Position numbers and translations under genes: made by a program
Part shown: in pieces, positions 39,330-49,332 of the stretch
How positions within the stretch are numbered: position 1 is the first letter of the stretch
Layout of the letters: each line of letters starts with the position of its first letter
Origin: Acidaminococcaceae bacterium
GTDB taxonomy: Bacteria > Bacillota > Negativicutes > Acidaminococcales > Acidaminococcaceae
DNA length: 64,000 nt
NCBI GenBank assembly: GCA_017405945.1
Contig: JAFQZL010000044.1
Location: forward strand, 1 to 64,000
Direction: 5' to 3'
The notes under the pieces: model-generated
The model's input: the letters and a program-made list of their open reading frames with translations, nothing else
What the model was told of the DNA's origin: nothing
Database searches by the model: none

Positions 39330-40310
39330 TTACCTTGCGCCCCTGCTGAGGAAGGCCCTGACCTTTGCACGGAACTTCCTGTAACAGGGCCGCTCCATGA
39401 GCATCGCGTGACCCCCGCCCTCTATGATCTCCAGACGGGAATTCCTGTCCGGCAGCGTTTTATACGCCTCTTCGCATAACGCCGGGGATACATAGGGATC
39501 TTTGGAACCGACGATGATGAGCGTCGGAACTTTGATGTCCGCCGTGGGAATCAGCCTTGTATCCGGGCTTACCAGCAAATCCCTCCGGCCGCCGTTGGGG
39601 CTGGACGTTTTGTCATTGCGCCAGGCGTTGGAAAGATAGGTGTCCGCCACAGGCCTTTCCACAATGCGGAAATCAATGCCGCCGTCCGGAGCGGTCTGGA
39701 AATCCTCCGCCGCATGGATCCATGTATTTGTATGGAACGGTTCAGCCACCTGCTGTTCTCCAAGCCCTGCCACAATCGGAGCGTAGAGCACAAGCCTGCG
39801 CACCATTTCGGGATGACGCGCCGCAAAACGCCCGCTTGTTACGGTTCCCCAGCTCCACCCCAGCACATCCACGGCGGAAACCTGATCGCGCTGCATTATA
39901 CACCGCACAGCCGACGCGATGTCTTCCGCCGCGTAATCGGAATCCGGCCGGAAGCCGTCCCCGACACTGCCGGAATTGCCAAACCCCGCAATATCCAGCA
40001 GCCAGACTTCAAACCCGTGCCCGGCGAAATAGCGCGCCAGGCTGTAATCTTTATAATCCACATCGAACTCATGGGACGAATAGGTTACCCCGTGCACGAG
40101 CAGGAGGGGCTGCTTCCTCTTACCGTCCTTCTCTACGTATCGTTCCAGATGCAACGGCACCTGGTTCCGCTCCAGGGGAACGGTCTCCCTGAAGATCTCC
40201 GCCGCCAGCGCGGATGATCCACAAAAAAGAAGCAACAGCAAACAAACGGAAAAGCCTGACAATGCCTTCCTCACCCGTTCCATCGTGAGTTCATTTTTGT
40301 TGATCGGCAT
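39330..40310 (-). CDS. Secreted alpha/beta-hydrolase with a Nif11-leader-derived N-terminus
   Basis: A 326-aa hydrolase. The signal peptide (ERVRKALSGFSVCLLLLLFCGSSALA) leads to a lipase or esterase-like domain: LLLVHGVTYSSHEFD (oxyanion loop), DVLGWSWGTVTSG (nucleophile Ser elbow GWSWG), and a C-terminal GGGHAMLMERP with the catalytic His. The first nine codons are those of Nif11 precursors (MPINKNELT); 26 nt spanning this start are identical to the precursor at 25711. The Met at residue 10 (40283) is the native-looking start, but the only good ribosome site (AAGGAGAG) is before 40310. So the upstream region was replaced by a copied precursor start. Confidence 0.88.
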   Translation of the reverse strand: MPINKNELTMERVRKALSGFSVCLLLLLFCGSSALAAEIFRETVPLERNQVPLHLERYVEKDGKRKQPLLLVHGVTYSSHEFDVDYKDYSLARYFAGHGFEVWLLDIAGFGNSGSVGDGFRPDSDYAAEDIASAVRCIMQRDQVSAVDVLGWSWGTVTSGRFAARHPEMVRRLVLYAPIVAGLGEQQVAEPFHTNTWIHAAEDFQTAPDGGIDFRIVERPVADTYLSNAWRNDKTSSPNGGRRDLLVSPDTRLIPTADIKVPTLIIVGSKDPYVSPALCEEAYKTLPDRNSRLEIIEGGGHAMLMERPCYRKFRAKVRAFLSRGAR

Positions 40311-40343
40311 AATGATTCTCTCCTTATTTGCATTACATGACTC

Positions 40344-40736
40344 TTACCTCACAGCGGATGCCGGATTTACTGCTTCGATTTTTACATTCAGATCGTTATC
40401 TACCTTCAGCTTATACTGCCTGTCTTCATTCAATGTCTCCTTAACCGGCGACCTTTTCTGCACCGTCACAATCGTTTCCCCTGTCTTCAGGCCTGTAAAC
40501 GTGAATATGACATCGTAACCTGCTCCCTTTAACCTTTTATGATCCGGCTTTTTATACCGTTTCTCCTTCTCGCAGGAAACGATATCCGAATCAAACACGA
40601 CACTGTAACGCGGTCCGCCTCCATCAAAGGAATGAAACGTAAGAGTCGCTTTTTCTTTTGCCAGCAATGTCCTTGTTACCGTATAGCCTGCCAGAAGAAC
40701 CACACAAAAAAGAACCACCAGAAATGCCCGCTTCAT
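40344..40736 (-). CDS. Small exported or anchored protein, possibly inhibitor-like
   Basis: 130 aa with an N-terminal hydrophobic anchor or signal (residues 3-24). The mature part has a strand-rich pattern ending YDVIFTFTGLKTGETIVTV and KLKVDNDLNVKIEAV, which loosely resembles the chagasin-type (I42) protease inhibitor fold; the signature GxxRPW motif is not seen, so this is only a hint. A ribosome site is weak (AGCGAAA). It precedes the hydrolase by 33 nt on the same strand. Confidence 0.65.
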   Translation of the reverse strand: MKRAFLVVLFCVVLLAGYTVTRTLLAKEKATLTFHSFDGGGPRYSVVFDSDIVSCEKEKRYKKPDHKRLKGAGYDVIFTFTGLKTGETIVTVQKRSPVKETLNEDRQYKLKVDNDLNVKIEAVNPASAVR

Positions 40737-40817
40737 TTTCGCTACCTCATAAATTTGAATTATTGTGGGTTATTCCTTTCAATGTTGCCTTCAAACAGAA
40801 CTGCCCCAAAGCCGGAT

Positions 40818-41273
40818 TCAGCAGCCTTTTTCCATATACACAAACTGCAACTCATCCGTAACCGCTTTGCGGTCGAACATTTTATATCCCAGGTTCCGGT
40901 ACAGACGGATATTGTCTGTGCTTCTTGTGCTGGTAAACAGTTCATAGCGCTTATCGGGAAAATACTTTTCTATTTCCGTCAGAAGCTTTGTGCCATATCC
41001 GTTACGTCTGTAGTCAGGATGAACCATCAATTTGCCGATATATACTGTCCCGTTTCTTTCCTTTGCCCGAATTGAACCGACAATAACGTCATCAACCGTC
41101 ATTTTCAGAACGATCCCATTATTATATTCGGCTATAACTTCATCCAGGGTTTGTTTTAACGGAGGAATATCCCTGCTGCCAAACAAAGCCGCTTCACTCT
41201 GGTAAGAAAGATATTGGAGCTGTAATATTTCCTGCAAATCTTCAAGGCCCGCTTTATATATGCCTATACTCAT
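40818..41273 (-). CDS. GNAT-family N-acetyltransferase
   Basis: 151 aa. Motif A appears as VHPDYRRNGYGTKLLTEIEKYF (the R/Q-x-x-G-x-G/A loop for acetyl-CoA), preceded by GSIRAKERNGTVYIGKLMV and followed by STRSTDNIRLYRNLGYKMFDRKAV, the usual motif B tyrosine region. Substrate cannot be told. It ends 81 nt from the inhibitor-like gene and begins 45 nt after the methyltransferase gene. Confidence 0.93.
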   Translation of the reverse strand: MSIGIYKAGLEDLQEILQLQYLSYQSEAALFGSRDIPPLKQTLDEVIAEYNNGIVLKMTVDDVIVGSIRAKERNGTVYIGKLMVHPDYRRNGYGTKLLTEIEKYFPDKRYELFTSTRSTDNIRLYRNLGYKMFDRKAVTDELQFVYMEKGC

Positions 41274-41318
41274 TTATTGATGCCTCCAAACAGAAGTTAC
41301 GAAAACCTCATTTACAAC

Positions 41319-41900
41319 TTACTTTTTCCCCAACACCACATTCAACCACTTCTGCTCCCTGCCCGACGGCAGCGAATCCTCCGCCAACCAGCACTCGAGG
41401 CAGTCAAACAGACCCGCACGCGCCAACACGTTTTGCAACTTTTGTTCCGTCATATCACAGTAAAAACGCTCCCCGTCACTGCGTTCCGCCTCCCCGTATT
41501 TCCACGAGGCATACAAAACACCGTCCCGTTTCAGCGCGCGATGGAATTTTTCAAGAACGTTTTCCAATTCTTTTTCCGAAACGTGGAGCAAGGACGCGCA
41601 GGCCCAGATGCCGTCGAACCGGTCCGCAAACTCTATTTCATCAAACTTCATGCACAACGCCTTGCGCCCTGTCAGCTTTTCCGTGCACCGGCACATTCCG
41701 GCAGAGGCGTCCAGCATGGTCACGTCATACCCCTTTTTCATAAAACACAAACTGTCGCGCCCGCTGCCGCAGCCTGCGTCCAAAATGCCCGCGCCGGCAG
41801 GAAGATACGCCAAAAACCGGTCATAGGCTGGAGACATATCCGCCTTCACAGTCAGTTCCGCATATTCTTTTGCATGGGCATCATAATAACTCTGCTTCAT
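41319..41900 (-). CDS. Class I SAM-dependent methyltransferase
   Basis: 193 aa. Motif I GILDAGCGSGRDSLCF, an acidic motif II (VTMLDAS), motif IV DGIWACASLLH, and a typical tail. Resembles the Tellurite-resistance/ubiE-like small methyltransferases. Start ATG 41900 overlaps the HNH gene stop (41897) by 4 nt, so translation is coupled. Substrate unknown. Confidence 0.92.
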   Translation of the reverse strand: MKQSYYDAHAKEYAELTVKADMSPAYDRFLAYLPAGAGILDAGCGSGRDSLCFMKKGYDVTMLDASAGMCRCTEKLTGRKALCMKFDEIEFADRFDGIWACASLLHVSEKELENVLEKFHRALKRDGVLYASWKYGEAERSDGERFYCDMTEQKLQNVLARAGLFDCLECWLAEDSLPSGREQKWLNVVLGKK

Positions 41901-43057
41901 TTTCTTTCCGCAACCTTAAACAACGCTTCCGCATCCTCCGGGAATGCGCGGCTTTCCACCGGACACTCCCAACTGCTGAACCCGCAGGTCTTCGCCGAAA
42001 GATAAATCGGATAGACGACCTCCCGCAACTCTTGCGTAAACTCTTCCGCGTCCAGCCCCTCACAATACAAACGGCACTCGATTTTTGGATCGTTCAGATG
42101 CTCCCTCGCGCACTTCCGGAACTCGTTCCGCACCGCCTCATACTTCCAGATCATCTGATACGACAAATACTCCAGACTGGCAAAGCGCGGGAAATACAAC
42201 TCCCACTCCGGCAGATGATTGCTCTTGCTGCTGTTGATGGCCCGGGTCGTGGGATGCAGATTCCAAAATTCATCATGGGCCACATAGGACCAGGGCACAA
42301 AGTGATCGATGGAAATATTTTCCGGCGCCAGCCGGTTCTCCCCGTAGATTTCATGAATCGGAGCCAGCTCCGAAAGCAGCTTCCAATATTTTTTAACCTT
42401 CTCCAGCTTCCGTTCCTGAGGCGGATACAACTTGTCCGAGATCCCCGGCACGCTGGGGTTCCTCCGCTGCAGATACACAATCATATTATATTGGATCCAG
42501 CCCCGCAGAATTTCCTGATTCTTTTTAAGATACTCCATCCACTCCGGCACGATCCGGATCCGGGTATCCAGTCCGTCATACTCCGTGAAATAATACATCA
42601 ACTGTTCCTGCCGGTTGATGCGCCCGGCCAGCTCCCTTGACCCGCAGTTCCATGTGTCGCCGCGGAAACTGTCCAGAAACGGCGCCTGCAAACGGAACGG
42701 AACATTCAGCGTAAGCGTCCGTTTATACCGCGTCACAGCCGGATCCGTACTCGACTGCAGCCAGTCCAGAATCTCCTGCTGCTTCACATTGGGCAGCATC
42801 GCCGTGACAGAAGAAATGTAATTGACCGCTTCCTCCAGCTTATCCCGGGGGCCCAGGTTGAGATGATACTCCGTCACCATGTACCAGGCGTTGGCGATCA
42901 TATCGTCGATGAGTTCCTCAAAACGGATCTCCTGCTGCCCCCTGCAGACATGATTTAAAATCGCCTGAAACCAGAACAGCTTGTAGCACTCCGCCTTGTT
43001 ATCGAACAGGCGGGATAAGCTTGCAATATTCAGTTGTTCTGATTTTGGAAGCTGCAT
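41897..43057 (-). CDS. HNH-endonuclease domain protein
   Basis: 386 aa. The HNH-like core is in the middle-to-C-terminal part: SIDHFVPWSYVAHDEFWNLHPTTRAINSSKSNHLP, where His-x-Val-Pro-Trp, Asn-Leu-x-Pro-Thr and the second Asn/His give the ββα-metal site. The remainder is helical and unassigned, with DMIANAWYMVTEYHLNLG. Likely a nuclease of defence or mobile-element type. It begins 112 nt after the AT-rich defence run and is coupled (4-nt overlap) to the methyltransferase. HNH and methyltransferase together could form a restriction-like pair, but the methyltransferase looks small-molecule type. Confidence 0.87.
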   Translation of the reverse strand: MQLPKSEQLNIASLSRLFDNKAECYKLFWFQAILNHVCRGQQEIRFEELIDDMIANAWYMVTEYHLNLGPRDKLEEAVNYISSVTAMLPNVKQQEILDWLQSSTDPAVTRYKRTLTLNVPFRLQAPFLDSFRGDTWNCGSRELAGRINRQEQLMYYFTEYDGLDTRIRIVPEWMEYLKKNQEILRGWIQYNMIVYLQRRNPSVPGISDKLYPPQERKLEKVKKYWKLLSELAPIHEIYGENRLAPENISIDHFVPWSYVAHDEFWNLHPTTRAINSSKSNHLPEWELYFPRFASLEYLSYQMIWKYEAVRNEFRKCAREHLNDPKIECRLYCEGLDAEEFTQELREVVYPIYLSAKTCGFSSWECPVESRAFPEDAEALFKVAERK

Positions 43058-43169
43058 GGTGGGGGTACCTCACGGACAATTAATAATAAACAGCATTATA
43101 GACATATAATAATCCATTTAAAAACCGAATCTTATATTCAGCAAAATTATGCTTATCCTTTTAGCTTAA

Positions 43170-45779
43170 TCAAGTGTTGTCCAATACTTTCCTATAAATC
43201 TTTTCCTTATGCTTAAACGAGTCTGCCCCGCCTTCTAAATAATTTATAATAGCTTTTTTAATTCGTTCTGTGCCCGGATAGCCACGAGCCTCAATCCATC
43301 CATTCTTTCCATCGGATTGCATAACACAAACTTGATCAGCCATTGCATTAGTAACAATGGCCGCATTATGTGTTGCAATAATAACCTGCCTTTTATCTTT
43401 AATCTGCCTTAACCTTTGAACAAGGTTACCATAAATATATTGACTGTCTAAATTATCTTCTGGCTGATCTATAAGCAATGGCCTAAAATCTCGGTTGTAA
43501 TCACTAAACGCAAGAATAAAACTAAGCATAGCAATAACCTTTTGACCAAGAGAAATCTGTTTAACATTTCTAAAATCATGGGCTCTTCTTTTATCAGTAG
43601 AGTTACTTGTTAGATCAAAATATAATTCAAATTTTTCAAGGTTATCCAAATATCTCCTGAAAAATTCTTTAATGTAATTATTAATATTATAATCACTTAA
43701 TAAAATGTCCATAATTTGGTCGATGACTACGGTCTGGTTATCCTTATTAATTTCCTTAATTCCTCGCTTTTCGTACCTGAGCACATACGGCAAAATCGAA
43801 TACTTATAAAGTTCTTTCCGTCGATTCGTAACCATATCAAAGAATTCAACTATCGTCATTTCGTTCAAAACATTGTTAAGATAGTCATAGATTCCATTAT
43901 TATCAATATTATAGTCAAAAAAATATTTCCCTGCACTAAAGCTATTACTCTCAAAACAACGTACAAAAGAAAACTCATCATTAGCATCATTTTGCTGTTT
44001 ATATTCAATTTTCAATGTATTATTCTTCTGTTCATTGAATCCCTTTAGTTCATTCACTACGTTTTCTTTACGTTCACGTAATACTATTGGTATCCTTTTT
44101 ATAAACTGTCTCAATTCATTACGATTTTTAAAGCGCACTCTTTGGGATAGTAAAGGAAAAATTTCTTGGTTAACAAGAAATCTTGATTTTAAAAAGGAAG
44201 TCAACTTCTTTTCATCATCAGCGATATTTACCAGGTCATTAACAGAATAACTGGTATCATACAATTCTTTTAAGATTTTTGATTTTTCATTTTTCTCCTT
44301 AATTGCTCGAAAAGCTCTTTTATTTTTGCTATTTTCTACTTTGTATACTTTGATTAACTTGTTAAATGTTTCCTTTTTAACTTTTTCTATTTTCTCATTG
44401 ACTCGCTGCCTCTTGTATTCGTCATATATCTCTTTTTGTGGCGCAAGATAGTAATAATCATTTGCTTTCTCATCACCTAAGTAAGGTAGCAACATACCAA
44501 CAATGTATTGCACATTTTCTTTTTCAAAAAGAATCCAAATATTACCATGCCTACATAAATATTCTAATTCCATTCTATCATGGCATTTTAATGATAATAC
44601 AAATTCTACCAATTTTAATAAAGTACTTTTTCCTGTTCCGCGACCACCAATTATACAGTTTAATGCATTAGAAAACCTAATTACAAAAGGTATATTTACT
44701 TGATCTTTATTGTTTACTAAAAAATTAGTATTGGTAGATAAATACTTTGTTTCAATATAGACACCTTTAATAAAGATTTTCGGTTGTTCAAATCTTTCTA
44801 ATGCTATAGAAACGTCATAATCATTGATTGCTTCTGCAATCATATCATAATCAATTTTTTCGCCTTTTATCCAAACAATATTATTATCAATTGTATCAAT
44901 ACTATGGGAATCATTATCTAAAATAAAATTCACTTCCCTATGCTTAACACCAATTTCCCGTAATCTTTGTTTCACATTTTCGGCTTTGGAAACATCATTG
45001 ATACCTAACAGCATTAACTCTTCTAAACCGAATAATTCTTTTCTGTAAGCAGAAGAATAAATCTTTTTTCCATTCAACATTTCAGATGTATTAATATGGG
45101 CAATATAAGACAACATACTATGTTGCCTAAGTATTTGAATAACATCTAAACTGGTTTTAATAACACCGTCTTTAAGACTGTACAGCGAATTATGAAGCCA
45201 TTCTTTTAAAAATTTTATTGTATCTCTATTCCGGAAATCAAAAATTCCTACCACGTGTAGTCTATCAGCACAAGTAATTTCAACACCACCAATGATTTCA
45301 GGATAAATTTTTAAAGGCGATAAACTGTTTAATAGTTTTATAGCTTCTTCTAATTTTTTTACACCATTAATTGTGTTATGATCTGCAACTACAATAATTT
45401 CTATTTCCTTATCAACGATTGTTTTTGCCAACGCCAAAAATGACCAAAATTGTTTTTCATCATCAAACATATCGATATCTTCTGGCGAATGAATAAAAGA
45501 TGTTGTTGCTTCGGGATTATATAACTTAAAAAATATCTCTGCAATTTCTTCCGCTGTTTTACCTTTGTATAATTCTTCCCCCCACTCTTCATAAAATTTA
45601 TAGTCATATGATTCTGGCGTATGAACATGAAAAATAGCTTTATGATACTTACCAAATTTCTCTTTTTCCCTGTTAATAGCTTCATATGCATTTTTTACAT
45701 CAGGCGGATCAAAATAATTTGGCATTAAATTAAAGTTTGTTATGCCTGATCCTTTTATTTCTTTTTTAGGTTTTGTCAT
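43170..45779 (-). CDS. PHP-domain/SMC-like ATPase (TrlF-family type)
   Basis: 869 aa. Residues 45-300 form a PHP-type phosphoesterase: HVHTPESYD (51-59), ADHNT (132-136), GGVEITC with Glu167, and DNDSH near 288-292, which supply metal ligands. Walker [10 protein letters not shown] (378-386) and, at the C-terminus, LGQK (signature-like), [12 protein letters not shown] (Walker B, near 790) and THNAA give an SMC/RecF-like ATPase head with a charged coiled region between. Such proteins are annotated TrlF-family AAA-like ATPase. Expected to be an ATP-gated nuclease or phosphoesterase. Fourteen-plus percent Lys, AT-rich. 15 nt downstream of the KAP gene, last of a six-gene run. Confidence 0.85.
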   Translation of the reverse strand: MTKPKKEIKGSGITNFNLMPNYFDPPDVKNAYEAINREKEKFGKYHKAIFHVHTPESYDYKFYEEWGEELYKGKTAEEIAEIFFKLYNPEATTSFIHSPEDIDMFDDEKQFWSFLALAKTIVDKEIEIIVVADHNTINGVKKLEEAIKLLNSLSPLKIYPEIIGGVEITCADRLHVVGIFDFRNRDTIKFLKEWLHNSLYSLKDGVIKTSLDVIQILRQHSMLSYIAHINTSEMLNGKKIYSSAYRKELFGLEELMLLGINDVSKAENVKQRLREIGVKHREVNFILDNDSHSIDTIDNNIVWIKGEKIDYDMIAEAINDYDVSIALERFEQPKIFIKGVYIETKYLSTNTNFLVNNKDQVNIPFVIRFSNALNCIIGGRGTGKSTLLKLVEFVLSLKCHDRMELEYLCRHGNIWILFEKENVQYIVGMLLPYLGDEKANDYYYLAPQKEIYDEYKRQRVNEKIEKVKKETFNKLIKVYKVENSKNKRAFRAIKEKNEKSKILKELYDTSYSVNDLVNIADDEKKLTSFLKSRFLVNQEIFPLLSQRVRFKNRNELRQFIKRIPIVLRERKENVVNELKGFNEQKNNTLKIEYKQQNDANDEFSFVRCFESNSFSAGKYFFDYNIDNNGIYDYLNNVLNEMTIVEFFDMVTNRRKELYKYSILPYVLRYEKRGIKEINKDNQTVVIDQIMDILLSDYNINNYIKEFFRRYLDNLEKFELYFDLTSNSTDKRRAHDFRNVKQISLGQKVIAMLSFILAFSDYNRDFRPLLIDQPEDNLDSQYIYGNLVQRLRQIKDKRQVIIATHNAAIVTNAMADQVCVMQSDGKNGWIEARGYPGTERIKKAIINYLEGGADSFKHKEKIYRKVLDNT

Positions 45780-45794
45780 AATTATAACCTTTGA

Positions 45795-47969
45795 TTAGCT
45801 AAAATTTATATTTGTTTGCTTTAACTCATTAAGTCTTTTTTCAACCACTGATTTTGGAATACAGTCTTCCCAATCTCTTTTTTTCATTTTTGAAAATTCA
45901 AAAGCAATAATTTTTAATTGCATTTCATCGGAAAGCTTCCAAATACTACCATCTTTAAGACTTTCTGTATATGCTTTTTCAATTTTATCCTCAGACAAAT
46001 GCTTAATATATTCTTTTTGATAATTCCAACCACTGTTTACACCATTTATATAAATCTCTGATGCAAAAGTTTGTAGATACTTTAAAATTTCAAGACTATC
46101 ATTAATTCTACTATTAATGTAATCATTAAATTTTTTATTATCAACTCTTTCAAATAAATTTAGAATACGTCCAGCATGAGGCAAATCAAACAAATCCGTA
46201 GTCCTTGCAATCTGTAAAATTTTATCACTAAATATTTTCTCGCATTTCAACAAATGCTCTTCTGAAACCAAAAATACATTATCATCTCGTTTCTGATTAT
46301 CCTCCGCTAATCTTTCATACGATGTCTTAATTGAATCAATTAATTTAGAAACCATCAGCACAGAATTTTCGTCAGCATTTATTATTACATCTTTTAATAA
46401 ACCATAAACTAAATGCTCATCTTTTATACTGTTCAACAAATTTTTAATTTCAAATTCAATTAATGTATGTATCGGAAAATCAAATAATGATTCCCTTTCT
46501 TCTTTAAAAGCACCTGCTTTTCGAATCAAAACTTTGGCTATCAAAAGCTTTCTGGTTTCACCTAATTCTTCTAAAGCAGCTCTTAATTCATTGAGAAAAA
46601 ATTTCCCAGAATAATTATAATTAACTTCATCTAAAAAATTTGACAAATCCTGTTCATCAAAGATAAAAAGCGCTTTATCAATAATCTCCCGTGAAATTTG
46701 TCCATTATCCAAGCCCAAGCAAAAATATCTGTAAAAGAACTCTTTATGTCCTATTCTTCGTTTTCGCCACAGCTTTTCAGTAGTTTCAGAATTATATTGT
46801 GACCAATATGGAAAAAGAACGCCAAGCATATCATTGTATAATTCTCCATTGCTATGAAATAGATTCACCATTTCATTTTTATGTTCCTCGATAATAGACT
46901 TATAACTTTTATTTTGGTCTTTCCAAAACTCTTTTCCTCCAACCAATTTTTCCGGATTCTTCTTTATCCAATAATAAAGATCTGGATAATTATTCTCAAT
47001 AAAAGAAATGGCAACCAAGTCAGCAAAATCCACTTCGTTCCCAACAACAATACACTTCGTGTGTAATGTATTAATAAGGCGATTTATATCCCTTATCGTT
47101 TTTATGTTCCCTTCCAAACAATCCTTAAAAACAAACTGCCAATGTCCCTGATCAAGCCCAAACCTGTATGTTTTTATAATATCTTCCAGTTTCGCAAACA
47201 ATATTTTATTAAGACTATCTTCTCTTATTTCAGGAATTTCAATCGGAACCTGAACAATCTTTTGCAAAAAATCATTCCCATCACAGTTTTGAATCTCAGA
47301 CAATGCATTAGCAACAATCTTTCTATCAAAAGACAATAAATATATGGCATTAGGAAATTTTGCAACTGAATTTACTAACTGGAAAATTAAACGTATTTCA
47401 GAATTTGGTAAACGATCAATATCATCTATTACAATAATTATTTTTTGCTTTTGCTCTCGCAGTCGTTTTATAATAATATCCCGTTGTTTGGTTAAGTCAT
47501 TGTCATTCAAGATATTATTCGACAATAATAATTTGTTAACGGCGTCAATAGAACTAAAAGCGAGTTTAAGAGTATTAAACTGAGTTACCGAGCTAATCTC
47601 TGCTGCAATATTAGCATATTTTTTTAATGCATCACCTATTTCCTTAATTTTCTGTTCAGAGCTACTAGCAAATTTACTTGCAAGCAAATAAAAAAACTGA
47701 TGAAATAACTGCTCTGCTGTTGTAAAATTCCAAGGATTAAAAGAAAAAACTATCGGTTTTGATCCTTGTTGAGCAATTTTTTGATTGATTTCCTCCAACA
47801 ACATATTAATAATTGATGTCTTACCGCTTCCCCAAGGGCCAAACATACCAATACATAACCCATTCTCAGCATTTAAGTTAAGAATAGTATTTCCTATTTT
47901 TTTAGCAAATTCACTTCTGTTAAGTAAATCGTCTCTTTCTTCTCGAATCGGATAATCATCTAAAAACAT
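45795..47969 (-). CDS. KAP-family P-loop NTPase
   Basis: 724 aa. KAP P-loop domain at the N-terminus with Walker A GPWGSGKTS (44-52), FSFNPWNF (75-82, a conserved KAP segment), and Walker B IIIVIDDIDRLPNSEI (177-192), then YLLSFDR. KAP NTPases are known in defence and membrane-associated contexts; here I see no clear membrane helices in residues 110-160, so it may be soluble. The C-terminal 350 residues are helical and unassigned. 66 nt from the orphan gene and 15 nt from the PHP/SMC-like gene, same strand, similar AT content. Confidence 0.87.
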   Translation of the reverse strand: MFLDDYPIREERDDLLNRSEFAKKIGNTILNLNAENGLCIGMFGPWGSGKTSIINMLLEEINQKIAQQGSKPIVFSFNPWNFTTAEQLFHQFFYLLASKFASSSEQKIKEIGDALKKYANIAAEISSVTQFNTLKLAFSSIDAVNKLLLSNNILNDNDLTKQRDIIIKRLREQKQKIIIVIDDIDRLPNSEIRLIFQLVNSVAKFPNAIYLLSFDRKIVANALSEIQNCDGNDFLQKIVQVPIEIPEIREDSLNKILFAKLEDIIKTYRFGLDQGHWQFVFKDCLEGNIKTIRDINRLINTLHTKCIVVGNEVDFADLVAISFIENNYPDLYYWIKKNPEKLVGGKEFWKDQNKSYKSIIEEHKNEMVNLFHSNGELYNDMLGVLFPYWSQYNSETTEKLWRKRRIGHKEFFYRYFCLGLDNGQISREIIDKALFIFDEQDLSNFLDEVNYNYSGKFFLNELRAALEELGETRKLLIAKVLIRKAGAFKEERESLFDFPIHTLIEFEIKNLLNSIKDEHLVYGLLKDVIINADENSVLMVSKLIDSIKTSYERLAEDNQKRDDNVFLVSEEHLLKCEKIFSDKILQIARTTDLFDLPHAGRILNLFERVDNKKFNDYINSRINDSLEILKYLQTFASEIYINGVNSGWNYQKEYIKHLSEDKIEKAYTESLKDGSIWKLSDEMQLKIIAFEFSKMKKRDWEDCIPKSVVEKRLNELKQTNINFS

Positions 47970-48035
47970 AATGTCACCAAATTGTAATCATTAATCAAAA
48001 TAAAAAATTATTACGTTTAACCAGTAAACCTTGAT

Positions 48036-48824
48036 TTATAGCATTTGCGTTATAATATTAACCAGAGTTGCAACTGCAGCGCTAAATTCTACAGTCCCTT
48101 TAATTGCTTTAAGGCCATCAATTGCCATTTTTATAAATCTCTTTTTGGGTTTTTCTTTTTTTGTTTCTTCGCGTAAAACTTCAATGTAATCATTTATAGA
48201 CTCTTGATCATCCTTAGAAATACTACTATCTTCAGCTTCTTTTTGTATAATATTAAGTAGTTCCTCTATTTCGGTTATATTATTAAAATGCACAACGTTA
48301 TTAGCGTTAATATGAGAATTATCATTTGCTATGTTAACCTGTCCATTTTCAACAGTTATATTATATTCTATTTTATCATCAACTCCCATATCTATTCCTA
48401 TTTTGGTCAGGTACGCTTCAATATGGCTAATCAAAACAAAAGTAACCCGGTTATTAAAATCTTTAAGAATGCTTTGCATATTTCTTGCATTTGAATAAGC
48501 ATATCCTAAATTACATACTACATCAACATTATTGTCAACAATATATTGTAGAATTGCAACTATATTACGAGTTTCTTCTTTATCACTCTCTCCTAAGTCA
48601 AAAATACCATGGCCACCCTGCACGGCTTTAAATTCATCTTCCATTATTTGCTCACATTTGCCACAATCTTTAATGTAATCAGCAATAATTTCTGTATCAT
48701 ATAAGTATTTTAAATATTTTTTTAAAACAAAAATATAGTCTACATAATTAGCTTGTAATAATCTATTGGACAAACTATTAAAATCATACATAAGTTTTTT
48801 CAAATCATTTCTATTTAGCTTCAT
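48036..48824 (-). CDS. Orphan protein with central GQVNIANDN segment (262 aa)
   Basis: I do not recognise this protein. Residues about 1-140 are helical, with LSNRLLQANYVDYIFVLKKYLKYL and CGKCEQIMEDEFKAVQGG. A short beta segment (ITVENGQVNIANDNSHINA, about 155-175) is followed by coiled acid-rich helices and a C-terminal hydrophobic stretch (TVEFSAAVATLVNIITQML), perhaps a membrane-associating tail. The central motif type recurs in small defence-linked proteins I have seen, but I cannot name a family. It overlaps the zinc-ribbon gene by 14 nt. Confidence 0.75.
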   Translation of the reverse strand: MKLNRNDLKKLMYDFNSLSNRLLQANYVDYIFVLKKYLKYLYDTEIIADYIKDCGKCEQIMEDEFKAVQGGHGIFDLGESDKEETRNIVAILQYIVDNNVDVVCNLGYAYSNARNMQSILKDFNNRVTFVLISHIEAYLTKIGIDMGVDDKIEYNITVENGQVNIANDNSHINANNVVHFNNITEIEELLNIIQKEAEDSSISKDDQESINDYIEVLREETKKEKPKKRFIKMAIDGLKAIKGTVEFSAAVATLVNIITQML

Positions 48825-49272
48825 AACTTTTCACTCCACAAAAAGGACAATAGCAACCTGTTATTGTCAATAAAGGTTTTATTTTTGCAAATTTTTTACA
48901 ACATTTAAACTCTCTGATTTCCAAAACATCAATTCCTGATTTTATTGGCATTTCATCAATATGCTTTGGTCTTTTTCCAGCTTTAATTTTAATTATTTTA
49001 TCACGTGACTTTTTTTCAAAGTTTTTGAATAACTTAAAAACCTCATCCATTGCATAATTTTCAAACATAGCATTTGCTAAATCCATCACCTCATCCGTTA
49101 AATAGTTTTCACTTACCAACCCACAACACGGGCAATAAATATTTAACAATCTTTCATCATGCAAATCACTTGTTACAACTTTAAAAAAAGTACCACAATA
49201 TTCACATTGAAGCAAAATATATCCCTCATCGTCCGAAGGTATTGATATTTCAAATTGTATTTCACCAGCCAT
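48811..49272 (-). CDS. Multi-zinc-ribbon protein
   Basis: A protein of about 153 aa. CEYC with CPCC (residues about 24-27 and 47-50) forms one zinc ribbon, and CC with CPFC (about 124-125 and 141-144) a second; the middle is helical and basic. Such ribbons usually bind nucleic acid or protein. ATG 49272 has AGGTG 6 nt upstream; the GTG three codons earlier is in that site. Overlaps the orphan gene and lies 60 nt from IetS, so probably the same transcript. Confidence 0.78.
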   Translation of the reverse strand: MAGEIQFEISIPSDDEGYILLQCEYCGTFFKVVTSDLHDERLLNIYCPCCGLVSENYLTDEVMDLANAMFENYAMDEVFKLFKNFEKKSRDKIIKIKAGKRPKHIDEMPIKSGIDVLEIREFKCCKKFAKIKPLLTITGCYCPFCGVKSYEAK

Positions 49273-49332
49273 GATAATCACCTAATATGTACAGTTCCAC
49301 TTAAGATGCTTGAGAACAAAAAATCAAATTAT

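Noticed and set aside
41319-43057. HNH nuclease and methyltransferase as a restriction-modification pair
   Set aside because: The methyltransferase has small-molecule type motifs and no DNA-methyltransferase (D/N)PPY or PCQ motif.
11766-49007. Additional parS sites at other CACGTG sequences (11766, 45252, 49002)
   Set aside because: The flanks do not match beyond the core; 11 of 16 or fewer positions agree.
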